Assembly (NCBI GenBank): GCA_963710735.1 | Contig: CAVQBN010000008.1 | Location: forward strand, 62,001-126,000 | DNA length: 64,000 nt | From: FEN-1297 sp963710735 | GTDB taxonomy: Bacteria > Bacteroidota > Ignavibacteria > Ignavibacteriales > Ignavibacteriaceae | Direction: 5' to 3' | Shown here: positions 55,781 through 64,000 of the stretch, in pieces | Layout of the letters: each line of letters starts with the position of its first letter | Numbering within the stretch: position 1 is the first letter of the stretch | Position numbers and translations under genes: made by a program | Notes under the pieces: model-generated | Database searches by the model: none | What the model saw: only the letters and a program-made list of their open reading frames with translations | What the model was told of the DNA's origin: nothing

Positions 55781-56581
55781 TTAATCTCCCGAGAAATGAT
55801 TTTTTAGAAATTTTGTAATTACTTTATTTACAAATTTTGGATTTTCAATTGGCGTCATATGGCCGGCTTCAGGTACAATTACAAATTCGGAATTCGTAAT
55901 TTTTTCTGCTGTTAATTTCATAATCTCCGGAGGAGTTAGTCTATCGTCCTCTCCGCAAATAAGAAGAGCGGGTATTTTTATTTGAGGTAAATAAGATGTT
56001 GTATCTGTCCTGCTTAACATCGCAAGCTGACAGCCCTTAACTCCTGCCGGATCAAATTTCATCGATCTATTTAAAACTTCTTTATAGGGAATTTTAATAT
56101 TATTTATTGAACTTTGGGCAAAACATCCTGGAATAAAATCCCCGACAAATTTTTGAACACTTTCCGTATTTATAGTTTTAATTGCATTTGCTCTTCTTAG
56201 TTTTGCTTCGTTATTATCTGCCTCGGATTTGCTATCGCAAATAATTAATCCGCTAAATTTATCCTGCATTCTTTCCATGCATCTAAAAGCTATATAACCT
56301 CCCATAGATAAACCGCACAAAATAGGCTTGTCAAGTTTAAGCTCATCTATTATAAAACCAACATCATCTACAAAAGATTCCATGGTAAATTGGCCGTCGC
56401 CGGCAGGCGAAGAACCCAGGCCCCGGATATCATAAGATATGCAATGGTATACTGTCTCAAGTTCTTCAACCTGTTTTTGCCACATATTATGATCGTATGG
56501 AAATCCATGAATAAATAAAATTCCCTTATTTTGTGGGTTCCCGTTTTGATAAATTGAAATATTATTGTTAATTGTATGCAT
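55781..56581 (-). CDS. Alpha/beta hydrolase
   Basis: A 266-residue hydrolase of the 3-oxoadipate enol-lactonase/epoxide-hydrolase-like type. It has the oxyanion HG motif FIHGFPYDHNMW, the nucleophile elbow CGLSMGGYIAF, the acid region ICGEDDRLTPP and the catalytic His in EAGHMTPIE. The substrate is unknown. It leads the minus-strand unit with the aminotransferase and homoserine dehydrogenase. Confidence 0.87.
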   Translation of the reverse strand: MHTINNNISIYQNGNPQNKGILFIHGFPYDHNMWQKQVEELETVYHCISYDIRGLGSSPAGDGQFTMESFVDDVGFIIDELKLDKPILCGLSMGGYIAFRCMERMQDKFSGLIICDSKSEADNNEAKLRRANAIKTINTESVQKFVGDFIPGCFAQSSINNIKIPYKEVLNRSMKFDPAGVKGCQLAMLSRTDTTSYLPQIKIPALLICGEDDRLTPPEIMKLTAEKITNSEFVIVPEAGHMTPIENPKFVNKVITKFLKNHFSGD

Positions 56582-56642
56582 CGATTTTCAACCTTAATTC
56601 CCAAAGTTATTAAATGAATAAAATAAAAATAAGGATAATAGC

Positions 56643-57491
56643 ATGAAAAATATATTTAAATCTATTCTTATAGTTTTTATTTTTCTGGCAAACTTTTCAT
56701 TTGCTAAAGAGGATTCTACAAAAGTAAACACATGGATTCCTAATGCTGTAGCAGGGCTAAATGTCAGCCAGCTTGCATTAAGCAACTGGACACAAGGCGG
56801 TGAAAATTCAATAACCTGGACTTTATCGGGAAACCTTGGTCTAAAATATATTTCGGATGGCTGGATTTTTAGAAATGGTTTGAAGGTTGATTATGGCAGA
56901 TCAAAACTCGGCGGTAGTGATTTTAAAACTAATGATAATGATTTTTATCTTGAATCGGTTCTTTCAAAAAATATCGGCTGGAAAGTTGACCCTTATTTTA
57001 GTAATATAATTAGAACAACTATTGCGCCGGGCTATACTTATCAATCACCCAACCCGGTGGAAATTGCAAACTTTTTTGACCCTGGTTATGTTACTCAAAG
57101 CCTGGGATTTGCTTACCAAAGATTAACCGGTTTTTCAACAATGCTGGGTATTGCCGTCCAAGAAGTTTTTGCAAATAAACACACACAGTATACTGACGAT
57201 CCGACGACAACGAAGATTGAATCATTTAAATTTGAAACCGGATTGCAATCTGTAACTACAGGAAAATTTGTTTTAGATGATAATCTTTTATTAACAAGCA
57301 GTCTTACACTTTTTACACGATTTAAAAGTCTTGATGTTTGGGACGTCCGTTGGGATAATGTTATTGTAGCAAAAGTAAATAGCTGGCTGAATGTTAATTT
57401 TTCTTATCTATTAATTTATCAGAAAGATCAGTCTTTAACTACGCAAATGAAAGAAGGACTGCAATTAGGTATAGTTTATACACTTTTGTGA
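56643..57491 (+). CDS. DUF3078 outer-membrane-type protein
   Basis: A 282-residue exported protein with a signal peptide (IFLANFSFAKE cleavage region) and a beta-barrel-like body with family marks VSQLALSNWTQGGENS, GLKVDYGRSKLG, and alternating aromatic strands to the end. DUF3078 proteins are typical of Bacteroidota and relatives; the function is unknown. It is divergent from the hydrolase with about 60 bases between starts. Confidence 0.85.
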   Translation: MKNIFKSILIVFIFLANFSFAKEDSTKVNTWIPNAVAGLNVSQLALSNWTQGGENSITWTLSGNLGLKYISDGWIFRNGLKVDYGRSKLGGSDFKTNDNDFYLESVLSKNIGWKVDPYFSNIIRTTIAPGYTYQSPNPVEIANFFDPGYVTQSLGFAYQRLTGFSTMLGIAVQEVFANKHTQYTDDPTTTKIESFKFETGLQSVTTGKFVLDDNLLLTSSLTLFTRFKSLDVWDVRWDNVIVAKVNSWLNVNFSYLLIYQKDQSLTTQMKEGLQLGIVYTLL

Positions 57492-57651
57492 GTTAAAGTT
57501 CGATTATGTAACAAATTAAAATAAAAAGTCTTTATTTAGCGAATATTTTATTGTGCCGATTAGTACAGATTTTAAATAAAGTTTTTATATTATACATGTA
57601 GTAACCTTAAAATAATTAACTAAACTTTATTCCCAGATAGACAGACACTGT

Positions 57652-59121
57652 ATGAAAGTAGCATTCGTAAGTTCAGAGGCAGTACCTTATGCAAAAACCG
57701 GGGGATTGGCGGATGTTGCCGGTGCTCTCCCCAAAGCCTTAGAAAAATTGGGCTGCGAGGTAAAGCTTTTTATTCCTAAATATTATTCTATTGATGAATC
57801 CAAATTTGGACTTCATTATGATTGGGGAATAGGGGAGATACCAATCAAAATATCTAATCGTACAAGGTCGGTGCATATTTATAAATCAATACTGCCTGGG
57901 TCAACGGTAGAAGTTAATTTTATCGACTGCCCTCATTATTTTCATAGAGATCAGTTATACACAGATGGCTTTGATGAAGATGAGCGTTTCATACTTTTTT
58001 GCCGGAGCGTAATTGAAACTATACAAAGACAGCAATGGGCTCCCGATATAATTCATTGTAACGATTGGCCCACAGGCCTTCTCCCGATGTATTTGAAAGA
58101 AAATTATGCTTGGGATATGTTATTTAAGAATACTGCATCCGTTTTTACAATTCATAATATCGGATATCAAGGAAGATTCTCTACTGAAACACTTAAACAT
58201 GCCGAAATTAGAAGTGAGCTTTTTTATCCTGATGGTCCTATTGAATTTGATGGCGATGTATCTTTTATGAAGGCCGGTATAAATTTTTCAGATGTTATAA
58301 ATACTGTAAGTAATACTTATTCAAAGGAAATATTAACTTCCGAATACGGTGAGGGTATGGAAGAGATACTTCAGGAAAGGGAAAAAGATTTATACGGTAT
58401 TTTGAACGGAGTAGATTATAATACCTGGGATCCGGAAGTCGATAAATTTCTGCCTTATCAATATTCTTTAAATAATTTGGAAAGAAAAAAAAGAAATAAA
58501 GAGCATTTGCTCTCAAGTTTTAATTTAAAATTTGATGATAAGATTCCATTAATCGGAATAGTATCGAGGATGGCATTGCAAAAAGGCTTTGATATTTTTG
58601 AAGAAGTTTCAAAGGAATTAATGAAACTGGATGCTCAATGGATTATCCTTGGAAGTGGTGAAGACAAATATGAAGAAATGTTTCGAAATCTTCAGAAGCC
58701 CAACCCTGAAAAAGTGGCAGTTTATATCGGTTTTAATAATGAACTGTCCCATCTGGTAGAAGCGGGATCGGATATGTTTTTAATGCCTTCGCATTATGAA
58801 CCTTGCGGATTGAACCAAATTTATAGCCTAAAATACGGGACAGTTCCGATAGTAAGAAAAACCGGAGGCCTGGCTGATACAGTAAGAGACTGGGATGAGT
58901 TTTTTAATAAAGGAGAAGAAACCGGAAATGGATTTTCCTTTGATGATTACAATGGAGATTCGCTCCTTAGAACTGTTCGACGTGCGGTGGATTTATTTGA
59001 TAATAAAAGCATTTGGGAAAAAATACAAGTAAACGGAATGAATGAAAACTTCTCATGGGAAAACTCAGCTAAAAAATATCTGGATGTTTATAATGTTGCT
59101 CTGGAAAAAAGATTAACATAA
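57652..59121 (+). CDS. glgA: Glycogen synthase (ADP-glucose type)
   Basis: A 489-residue GT5 glycosyltransferase. The N-terminal substrate loop PYAKTGGLADVAGALPKAL with the ADP-glucose Lys, the acceptor-side NDWPTGLLPMY and TIHNIGYQGRF, and the C-terminal PSHYEPCGLNQIYSLKYGT and RKTGGLADTV fit GlgA well. It extends alpha-1,4-glucan chains in the cytoplasm. No glgBC gene is adjacent. Confidence 0.95.
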   Translation: MKVAFVSSEAVPYAKTGGLADVAGALPKALEKLGCEVKLFIPKYYSIDESKFGLHYDWGIGEIPIKISNRTRSVHIYKSILPGSTVEVNFIDCPHYFHRDQLYTDGFDEDERFILFCRSVIETIQRQQWAPDIIHCNDWPTGLLPMYLKENYAWDMLFKNTASVFTIHNIGYQGRFSTETLKHAEIRSELFYPDGPIEFDGDVSFMKAGINFSDVINTVSNTYSKEILTSEYGEGMEEILQEREKDLYGILNGVDYNTWDPEVDKFLPYQYSLNNLERKKRNKEHLLSSFNLKFDDKIPLIGIVSRMALQKGFDIFEEVSKELMKLDAQWIILGSGEDKYEEMFRNLQKPNPEKVAVYIGFNNELSHLVEAGSDMFLMPSHYEPCGLNQIYSLKYGTVPIVRKTGGLADTVRDWDEFFNKGEETGNGFSFDDYNGDSLLRTVRRAVDLFDNKSIWEKIQVNGMNENFSWENSAKKYLDVYNVALEKRLT

Positions 59122-59273
59122 TTAACAGCCTCATATTGCAGTAATTTCCTAATTAAAACATTTTTCCATTTCTCTTTTTTTAACCAGCGGTTATTATCGA
59201 TTGTTATTAATACGAAATAATTTTAGTTTTATCATGAATTTAATTCAAAATTATTTTCAAAAAGGGAAACAAC

Positions 59274-60404
59274 ATGGGCAACATTCATACAGCAGAAACA
59301 ACTTCGGTATCAAAGCAAAGCAATCGTGTTTCTTCAATAGATGCATTCCGGGGATTCACAGTATTATCAATGATATTTGTAATTCAAGTTGCAGGCTACA
59401 CTAATTTACCCCTTACAATGTCATGGTTCGGAAGCCCGCCTGTTTCAACATTTAAACATGCCGCCGATGCAGTAAATGCTACCACAGGTGTGGGATTAAC
59501 ATTCACCGATCTGGTCGCTCCCTTTTTTGTTTTTATTGTTGGTATGGTTCTTCCGCTAAGCCGAAAAAGAAGAGGCGGGGAATGGTGGAAACATGTCGGT
59601 ACAAGAACTATAATGCTCATTTTGCTAGGAGTTATTTATATTTCTTTAGCATTAGGTTCGGCAAATTCATGGGGCGGACTATCATATTGGTGGGGAATTT
59701 TACAAGCAATTGGTATTGCATATTTTCTCGGTGCTGCCTCAATGATGCTGCCAAAATGGCAAAGAGCAGTGGCTGTATTTGTTATTTTGGGCTTTCATCT
59801 TTTTATGTCGATGAATTTTAATTGGTGGCTTCACCTTGGAGATCCCAGTAAAGGATTTTGGACTATTGCAAATTTATCGGGAGACGCTCTGCGTCCTTTG
59901 ACAGTCCACTGTACGCCCTGGGCATCAATTTCTTACGGGGCAATAACAATAGTTGGAACTATTCTGGGTGAATCATTATTAAGTAAATCTCACACAACCA
60001 TCATCAGACAGTCTTTAATTATTGGAGCTGTTTTTTGTATAATTGGTTATGTTCTACATAAAATTGATTGGCCGAACTTTGCAATGAATAAAGAAACAGT
60101 ATCGGCTTCTTACTCATTATTTACTTCAGGCTTTTCTGCACTTACATTTCTTATTTTTTATTTAATTATGGATGTGGCAAAATATCAAAAGTGGGCATGG
60201 GCTTTTATTGTCTTTGGTTCTAATGCGTTGCTTGGTTATTTCCTGCAGCCAATAGTTAGAATATTCGTTGATGCTCTTGGTTTTAGATCATACTATGTCG
60301 GTTTAAGCGGATGGTATGGAATGTTTATAGGATTAGTTTGGACAGCTTTACTCTGGGTTGTGCTGCTTTGGTGTAATAAACGAAATATTTATTGGAAGAT
60401 ATAA
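59274..60404 (+). CDS. DUF5009 membrane protein (HGSNAT-like acyltransferase)
   Basis: A 376-residue polytopic protein with about ten hydrophobic segments. SSIDAFRGFTVLSMIFVI with the conserved Asp-Arg, FVFIVGMVLPLS and the YWWGILQAIGIAYFLG segment match DUF5009 and the heparan-alpha-glucosaminide N-acetyltransferase group that moves acetyl groups across membranes onto sugars. The acceptor is unknown. GGGAAAC lies upstream; it follows glgA after 150 bases. Confidence 0.8.
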   Translation: MGNIHTAETTSVSKQSNRVSSIDAFRGFTVLSMIFVIQVAGYTNLPLTMSWFGSPPVSTFKHAADAVNATTGVGLTFTDLVAPFFVFIVGMVLPLSRKRRGGEWWKHVGTRTIMLILLGVIYISLALGSANSWGGLSYWWGILQAIGIAYFLGAASMMLPKWQRAVAVFVILGFHLFMSMNFNWWLHLGDPSKGFWTIANLSGDALRPLTVHCTPWASISYGAITIVGTILGESLLSKSHTTIIRQSLIIGAVFCIIGYVLHKIDWPNFAMNKETVSASYSLFTSGFSALTFLIFYLIMDVAKYQKWAWAFIVFGSNALLGYFLQPIVRIFVDALGFRSYYVGLSGWYGMFIGLVWTALLWVVLLWCNKRNIYWKI

Positions 60405-60454
60405 TTTATAGATTTAATTATCACCACTTCCCCAAATATTAAAAGGAAGATCTT

Positions 60455-60943
60455 TTGAAAGATTTAGATTTTAATCCGCATAAATCTACTGAAGAATTCC
60501 GAAAAAATTATAAGCTTCACGATCTTGCAGAAACATACGGGAAAAATTTACTTATACAGTGGGGTTTTCGCTTTGATGAATTCGGAAAAGATAATCGGCA
60601 TGAAAAAGTGTGGGAGAAAGGAGAAGATAAACCGGATTTATTGATCGGATACAAAGATAGGAGGGCTTTTCTCGATTGGAAAGGCAAGCATAAACCTGTA
60701 TGGATTGTTAACAAAAGAGCAGTTTCATCCTACGAAAGATGGAAGGCCAAATTTAATTTACCAGTTTTTATTTGTTTCGCCGTTTTTGATGAACATAATA
60801 TGATCTTGAATTTTCATTTTGCATGTTTGGGAAATCATGGTTATGTAAATTCCGGGGAAAAAGAATGGGATAAAAATGATACTGTTGAATTTAAAATAGA
60901 TTTACCTGTATTTTCAAAACCAAATATCTTAAAATATTTATAG
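60455..60943 (+). CDS. Small PD-(D/E)XK-like putative nuclease
   Basis: A 162-residue protein that I cannot name. Its middle has the pattern of the PD-(D/E)XK nuclease core: PDLLIGYKDRRAFLDWKGK (PD, then D-x-K about 14 residues later), followed by WIVNKRAVSSYERWKAK. Family nucleases use these residues for metal-dependent DNA cleavage, but many members do other things. The start is a TTG with AAAAGGAAG upstream. No DNA-repair or restriction gene is next to it. Confidence 0.7.
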   Translation: MKDLDFNPHKSTEEFRKNYKLHDLAETYGKNLLIQWGFRFDEFGKDNRHEKVWEKGEDKPDLLIGYKDRRAFLDWKGKHKPVWIVNKRAVSSYERWKAKFNLPVFICFAVFDEHNMILNFHFACLGNHGYVNSGEKEWDKNDTVEFKIDLPVFSKPNILKYL

Positions 60944-60990
60944 GATGGTATTATCACTTACTGCATTTAATAAATTATAAAACTGGTTTT

Positions 60991-61530
60991 ATGCATTCCG
61001 ATTTAAAACGATCTTTAGAGAACATATTTAGAACTTCAAATTCTTCGGACGAATTATTTGATACTTTCAGAGTAGCAATAGATCGGAAGATTAAAGATGA
61101 AGAATTTTATAAGGTATTATTAAGAAACAGTGCATTATCAATTGATGAAATTTCTATGTTTGCCGGAAAAATTTGTAAAGAGTTTCCGGATATTTCTTAT
61201 GGTATATTTTTTTGTGTCGGACAGCTGCTATCTTCCATTTCAAGTTATAGCAAACACCATGAGGAAGCACTTCGTTATTATCTAAAATCGGCCTCAAAAG
61301 CCCCGCAAGCACACGAGCCTTATTTGGCAATAGCTAAAATGTATAACAACGAATTAAATGTTCCAAGATTTGAGGTTGTTGTGCAAATAATTGCTGATGG
61401 AATTACCTTCGTTGACTTTAAAAGTTTCCTTTGCTTTGCTCTTGCAGATCTTTATAAATTAAAAGGCGATGTTGAAAAAGAACAAAATTATCTGACGCTC
61501 GGTGAATTATATCAGCAGGAAGGAAAGTAA
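60991..61530 (+). CDS. Hypothetical helical protein, TPR-like
   Basis: A 179-residue, mainly helical protein without a signal peptide. The second half (EEALRYYLKSASKAPQAHEP, then LADLYKLKGDVEKEQNYLTL) looks like degenerate tetratricopeptide repeats, which suggests a protein-interaction role. I do not recognise a family. It follows the small nuclease-like gene after about 50 bases on the same strand. Confidence 0.65.
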   Translation: MHSDLKRSLENIFRTSNSSDELFDTFRVAIDRKIKDEEFYKVLLRNSALSIDEISMFAGKICKEFPDISYGIFFCVGQLLSSISSYSKHHEEALRYYLKSASKAPQAHEPYLAIAKMYNNELNVPRFEVVVQIIADGITFVDFKSFLCFALADLYKLKGDVEKEQNYLTLGELYQQEGK

Positions 61531-61550
61531 AAATCTTATCCGTAAAATAA

Positions 61551-64000
61551 TTAGTAATAGTAGCCGATAGAAAAGTAGAAAAAAGTATCGCCCCAGCTAA
61601 TAGGATTACCGGGAAGATTTTTCACAAATAAAAAGCTTTTGCCAACAGAAAAATCTGCCGGTCCGATAGGTGTATCAAAGGATAGGGTGGTACCGATACC
61701 GTGCCGTAAATCTTTAAAACGAATTTCTTCCTGTTCCCCCCATGCATTACCAATATCATATCTCAGTTTAATATATGTATCGAAGAAAATTTTAATTGGC
61801 AATTCGTAACGATATTCCAGCGAAGCTAAAAATATTTGTCTTCCTCTAAACTCATTATCGCGCATACCGAAAAATGAATTTTGACCCCCAAGAGAATATT
61901 GTTCGCTCAACGGGAGGGTCTTATCCGCAAATCCCATCATAAATCTTGGAGAAAAAGTGCTGACCCCGTCAAATGTAAAGTAACTTTTATAATCGAAATT
62001 AATATTAGTAAAACCTATATTACCCCCCAGAATTTTTTGAGCGGACTCGTAGACACCTTTGAAGTAAAAGCCTTTACGCGGGTATGGATAACGGTCTTGC
62101 GTATCGATAGTAGAGCTGGCACTTAAACTTACAATTTTTGTTTTGGACGGCAGTATATTATATGGGTCCGTTTTGGGGGGAAGGGGAGTAACTATTTGCA
62201 GGTTATGAATTTCATCCATCTGATATTTGCCTTCGAATATTAAATTTCCGAACCGCTGCACCTGAGTACCTAAAGAGATTGAACCGCCGTAATAAAGTTG
62301 TCTGTATTCACCGTTTGATATCCTTGAAAATTTAGCTGTTGAAGTTGAGGGCGCATCGACATAAGAATATACATCGTTAAATTTGTAAAAAGCATTAATC
62401 TTATAAGTAAAATATGTATTGAAAATCCTGTTTGATTTATGTTCCAGTATATAAGCCCTGTTTCTTGTTCCTCCAAATAACAGAAGGCCAAGTTCAGTGC
62501 CGCTTCCGAAAAGATTTTCATCAACTAAATCCAAACTTAATTGCACTTTATTTTCATTGTCGGCTCTAAATCCTACCCTGAGTAAACTGGAAGCCTTTTC
62601 CCTTACGTGAATTGTTAAAATATTTGTGCTCTTATTTCGTTTAACCGTTAAATATATTTCATCAAATAAACCTGTACTCCTTAAATTTACTAAACCCTGT
62701 TTAATGCCGTTATAGTTAAAATAACCACCGGTATCTATAGGTACTTCCCTGGTAATTATTGTATTGCCAGTATATTTGTTACCCTCTATATTTATTTTAT
62801 CTATTCTTCCTTCATCAAACTTAAGATTAAGAATTCCTGTGTCATTATTGAAATTTACTTTTTGAAGTTCTGCCAGAGAATATCCCTCTTGTCTGTATAG
62901 ATTAATTATCTTAATTATTTTATTTTCTATTACGTTAGGATTGTATGGTGTGTTAATCAAATTTGATATAATAGAGTGAACTGATTGCTTGTTAATTAAT
63001 GTAACCCCCTCAATATGAACATCTTTTATTAATGGATTTAACTCCGAAATAATTCGTAAAGTTGAATAAGTTGGATATTGAACTATTTTAGCTTTTAAAT
63101 TTTTATAAATTCCTGATGAATAAAGCGTGGACAGATCAGTTAAAATTTGAATGTTGGAAACAGAATCGTGCATGGAATATTCCTGCAGTAACGGCATTTC
63201 AATTTTAGATGCAGAGCTGTCGATTAAAACATTTTTTACATAAAATTCCTTAACGTTTAAGTCTTTGCGAAAACAAGAGTCAATCTGAGATTTAATTTTG
63301 TTTATCTTCGGCAGCGTTGCATCATATCCTTTTTGAATAATTGAATTCACATTAGAGAAATCACTTAGGCTAATATCATCTAGATTTGGAGTTATTACTG
63401 CGTTGGCATCTTTCAGCTGAGATTGGTTAAGTTTTTTCATTGGGATGCTTACTACTTGATCAGCAACTTCCCAGGGCAGAGAAAGCTCCGACTGAGTATG
63501 CAATGGGCTTGTGGTGTTTACAGCAATTATATATTGGCCGCCAAGATTTTTTGCAATTTTCACCGGAATATTTGCTACCAGGCCGCCGTCTACTAATGTT
63601 AAAGAATCTATTTGTATGGGAGATAGGAAAAAGGACACACTTGAACTAGCTCTCATTGCTTCGCTTAAAGAACCGCTCCCTAAGATTACGGGGTTCCCGT
63701 TTACTAAATTAGTGCAAACGGCCCGGTATTTTCCTTTCAATTCATCAAAGCTGGAATCTACATGAATAGGAGCCTGGAATACAAGTAGATTTAAAAAATT
63801 AGAAATTTTCTGTCCGCCTCTAAGAGAAGTTGGAAGGATAGGTGTCAAACCTTTAAGTCTTAAAGCAAAAATTGCTTTATCTTCTGTTATTTTCTGGTCA
63901 ACAAACAAATCTCTTCTATTAGTTTCTCTATCGGAGGCAAGCAGCATATCCCAATCTGTATTTACTGCAATGGAATCTATTTGAGGAATACTATAGCCGG
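61551..64000 (-). CDS. Patatin-POTRA-beta-barrel protein, 5' end cut by the window
   Basis: The reading frame stays open to the window edge, so the N-terminus is missing. The visible part begins in the patatin domain (GYSIPQIDSIAVNTDWDM, later the catalytic-type DGG in LTLVDGGLVANIPV), then POTRA-like modules (IKDVHIEGVTLINKQSV, IDKINIEGNKYTG) and a C-terminal Omp85 barrel (GLLLFGGTRNRAYI, GGQNSFFGMRDNEFRGRQ, LRYDIGNAWG). This is the layout of PlpD/type Vd secretion proteins and of patatin-Omp85 proteins in Bacteroidota. It would be a surface or exported phospholipase. The GXSXG nucleophile lies outside the window. Confidence 0.88.
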   Translation of the reverse strand, partial: GYSIPQIDSIAVNTDWDMLLASDRETNRRDLFVDQKITEDKAIFALRLKGLTPILPTSLRGGQKISNFLNLLVFQAPIHVDSSFDELKGKYRAVCTNLVNGNPVILGSGSLSEAMRASSSVSFFLSPIQIDSLTLVDGGLVANIPVKIAKNLGGQYIIAVNTTSPLHTQSELSLPWEVADQVVSIPMKKLNQSQLKDANAVITPNLDDISLSDFSNVNSIIQKGYDATLPKINKIKSQIDSCFRKDLNVKEFYVKNVLIDSSASKIEMPLLQEYSMHDSVSNIQILTDLSTLYSSGIYKNLKAKIVQYPTYSTLRIISELNPLIKDVHIEGVTLINKQSVHSIISNLINTPYNPNVIENKIIKIINLYRQEGYSLAELQKVNFNNDTGILNLKFDEGRIDKINIEGNKYTGNTIITREVPIDTGGYFNYNGIKQGLVNLRSTGLFDEIYLTVKRNKSTNILTIHVREKASSLLRVGFRADNENKVQLSLDLVDENLFGSGTELGLLLFGGTRNRAYILEHKSNRIFNTYFTYKINAFYKFNDVYSYVDAPSTSTAKFSRISNGEYRQLYYGGSISLGTQVQRFGNLIFEGKYQMDEIHNLQIVTPLPPKTDPYNILPSKTKIVSLSASSTIDTQDRYPYPRKGFYFKGVYESAQKILGGNIGFTNINFDYKSYFTFDGVSTFSPRFMMGFADKTLPLSEQYSLGGQNSFFGMRDNEFRGRQIFLASLEYRYELPIKIFFDTYIKLRYDIGNAWGEQEEIRFKDLRHGIGTTLSFDTPIGPADFSVGKSFLFVKNLPGNPISWGDTFFYFSIGYYY

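Overview
The window is AT-rich bacterial chromosome that looks like a member of the Bacteroidota/Chlorobi group, most likely Ignavibacteria-like. The evidence is a complete C5-pathway heme operon with a TetR-HemD fusion, DUF3078- and DUF5009-type proteins, and three promoters of the Bacteroidota form TTTG-N20-TANNTTTG (upstream of aspS, tRNA-Lys and, slightly weaker, the heme operon). Shine-Dalgarno sites are still present. The taxonomic call is inference; no rRNA is present.

Layout. 1-9.95 kb: accessory and housekeeping genes. These are an unknown protein, a HigBA-like toxin-antitoxin pair whose toxin looks internally deleted, a lipoprotein, a SnoaL-like protein, a YiaK-like reductase, a beta-propeller/phosphoesterase, an MscS channel and an APC permease. 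10.0-12.4 kb: a minus-strand YceI / nitroreductase / pirin / MarR operon behind tandem palindromes. 13.0-22.5 kb: an eight-gene minus-strand heme operon (ccsA/hemX, hemA, hemC, tetR-hemD, hemE, hemN, hemY, hemB) with a promoter and a dyad fitting a TetR operator at its head and a terminator at its tail; hemN carries a frameshift. 22.6-26.1 kb: thymidine phosphorylase and aspS.

26.3-46.6 kb: a type IV pilus / type II secretion-like locus. A minus-strand set of three pilin-like or surface proteins faces a plus-strand set: two pilin-like proteins, PilC, PilB, PilT-like ATPase, a PilM-PilN fusion, PilO, a short secretin with two frameshifts, then a response regulator, a large hybrid kinase and a REC-DHp protein. 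A palindrome-rich intergenic region with a MITE-like element lies between the two sets. 46.6-50.0 kb: a second kinase (frameshifted in its GAF domain) and an NtrC-type sigma-54 regulator. 50.0-64.0 kb: tRNA-Lys, an FKBP, a quinone oxidoreductase, a SMUG-like uracil-DNA glycosylase, homoserine dehydrogenase, a class V aminotransferase, a hydrolase, glycogen synthase, membrane proteins, a PD-(D/E)XK-like protein and a patatin/POTRA/barrel protein cut by the window end.

The outstanding anomaly is 31601-33798, inside the pilus operon. By hand count this 2.2 kb block has only three C on the plus strand against about 200 G. It starts right after a hairpin behind the second pilin and stops about 20 bases into pilC, where composition returns to normal. 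One reading frame is almost free of stops for 245 codons and continues to a stop that overlaps the pilC start. Further downstream its internal stops are what C-to-T change of Gln and Arg codons would give. The simplest reading is a membrane-protein gene of the pilus operon whose coding strand has lost essentially every cytosine. Strand-specific deamination, an exotic sequence or an artefact cannot be told apart from sequence alone.
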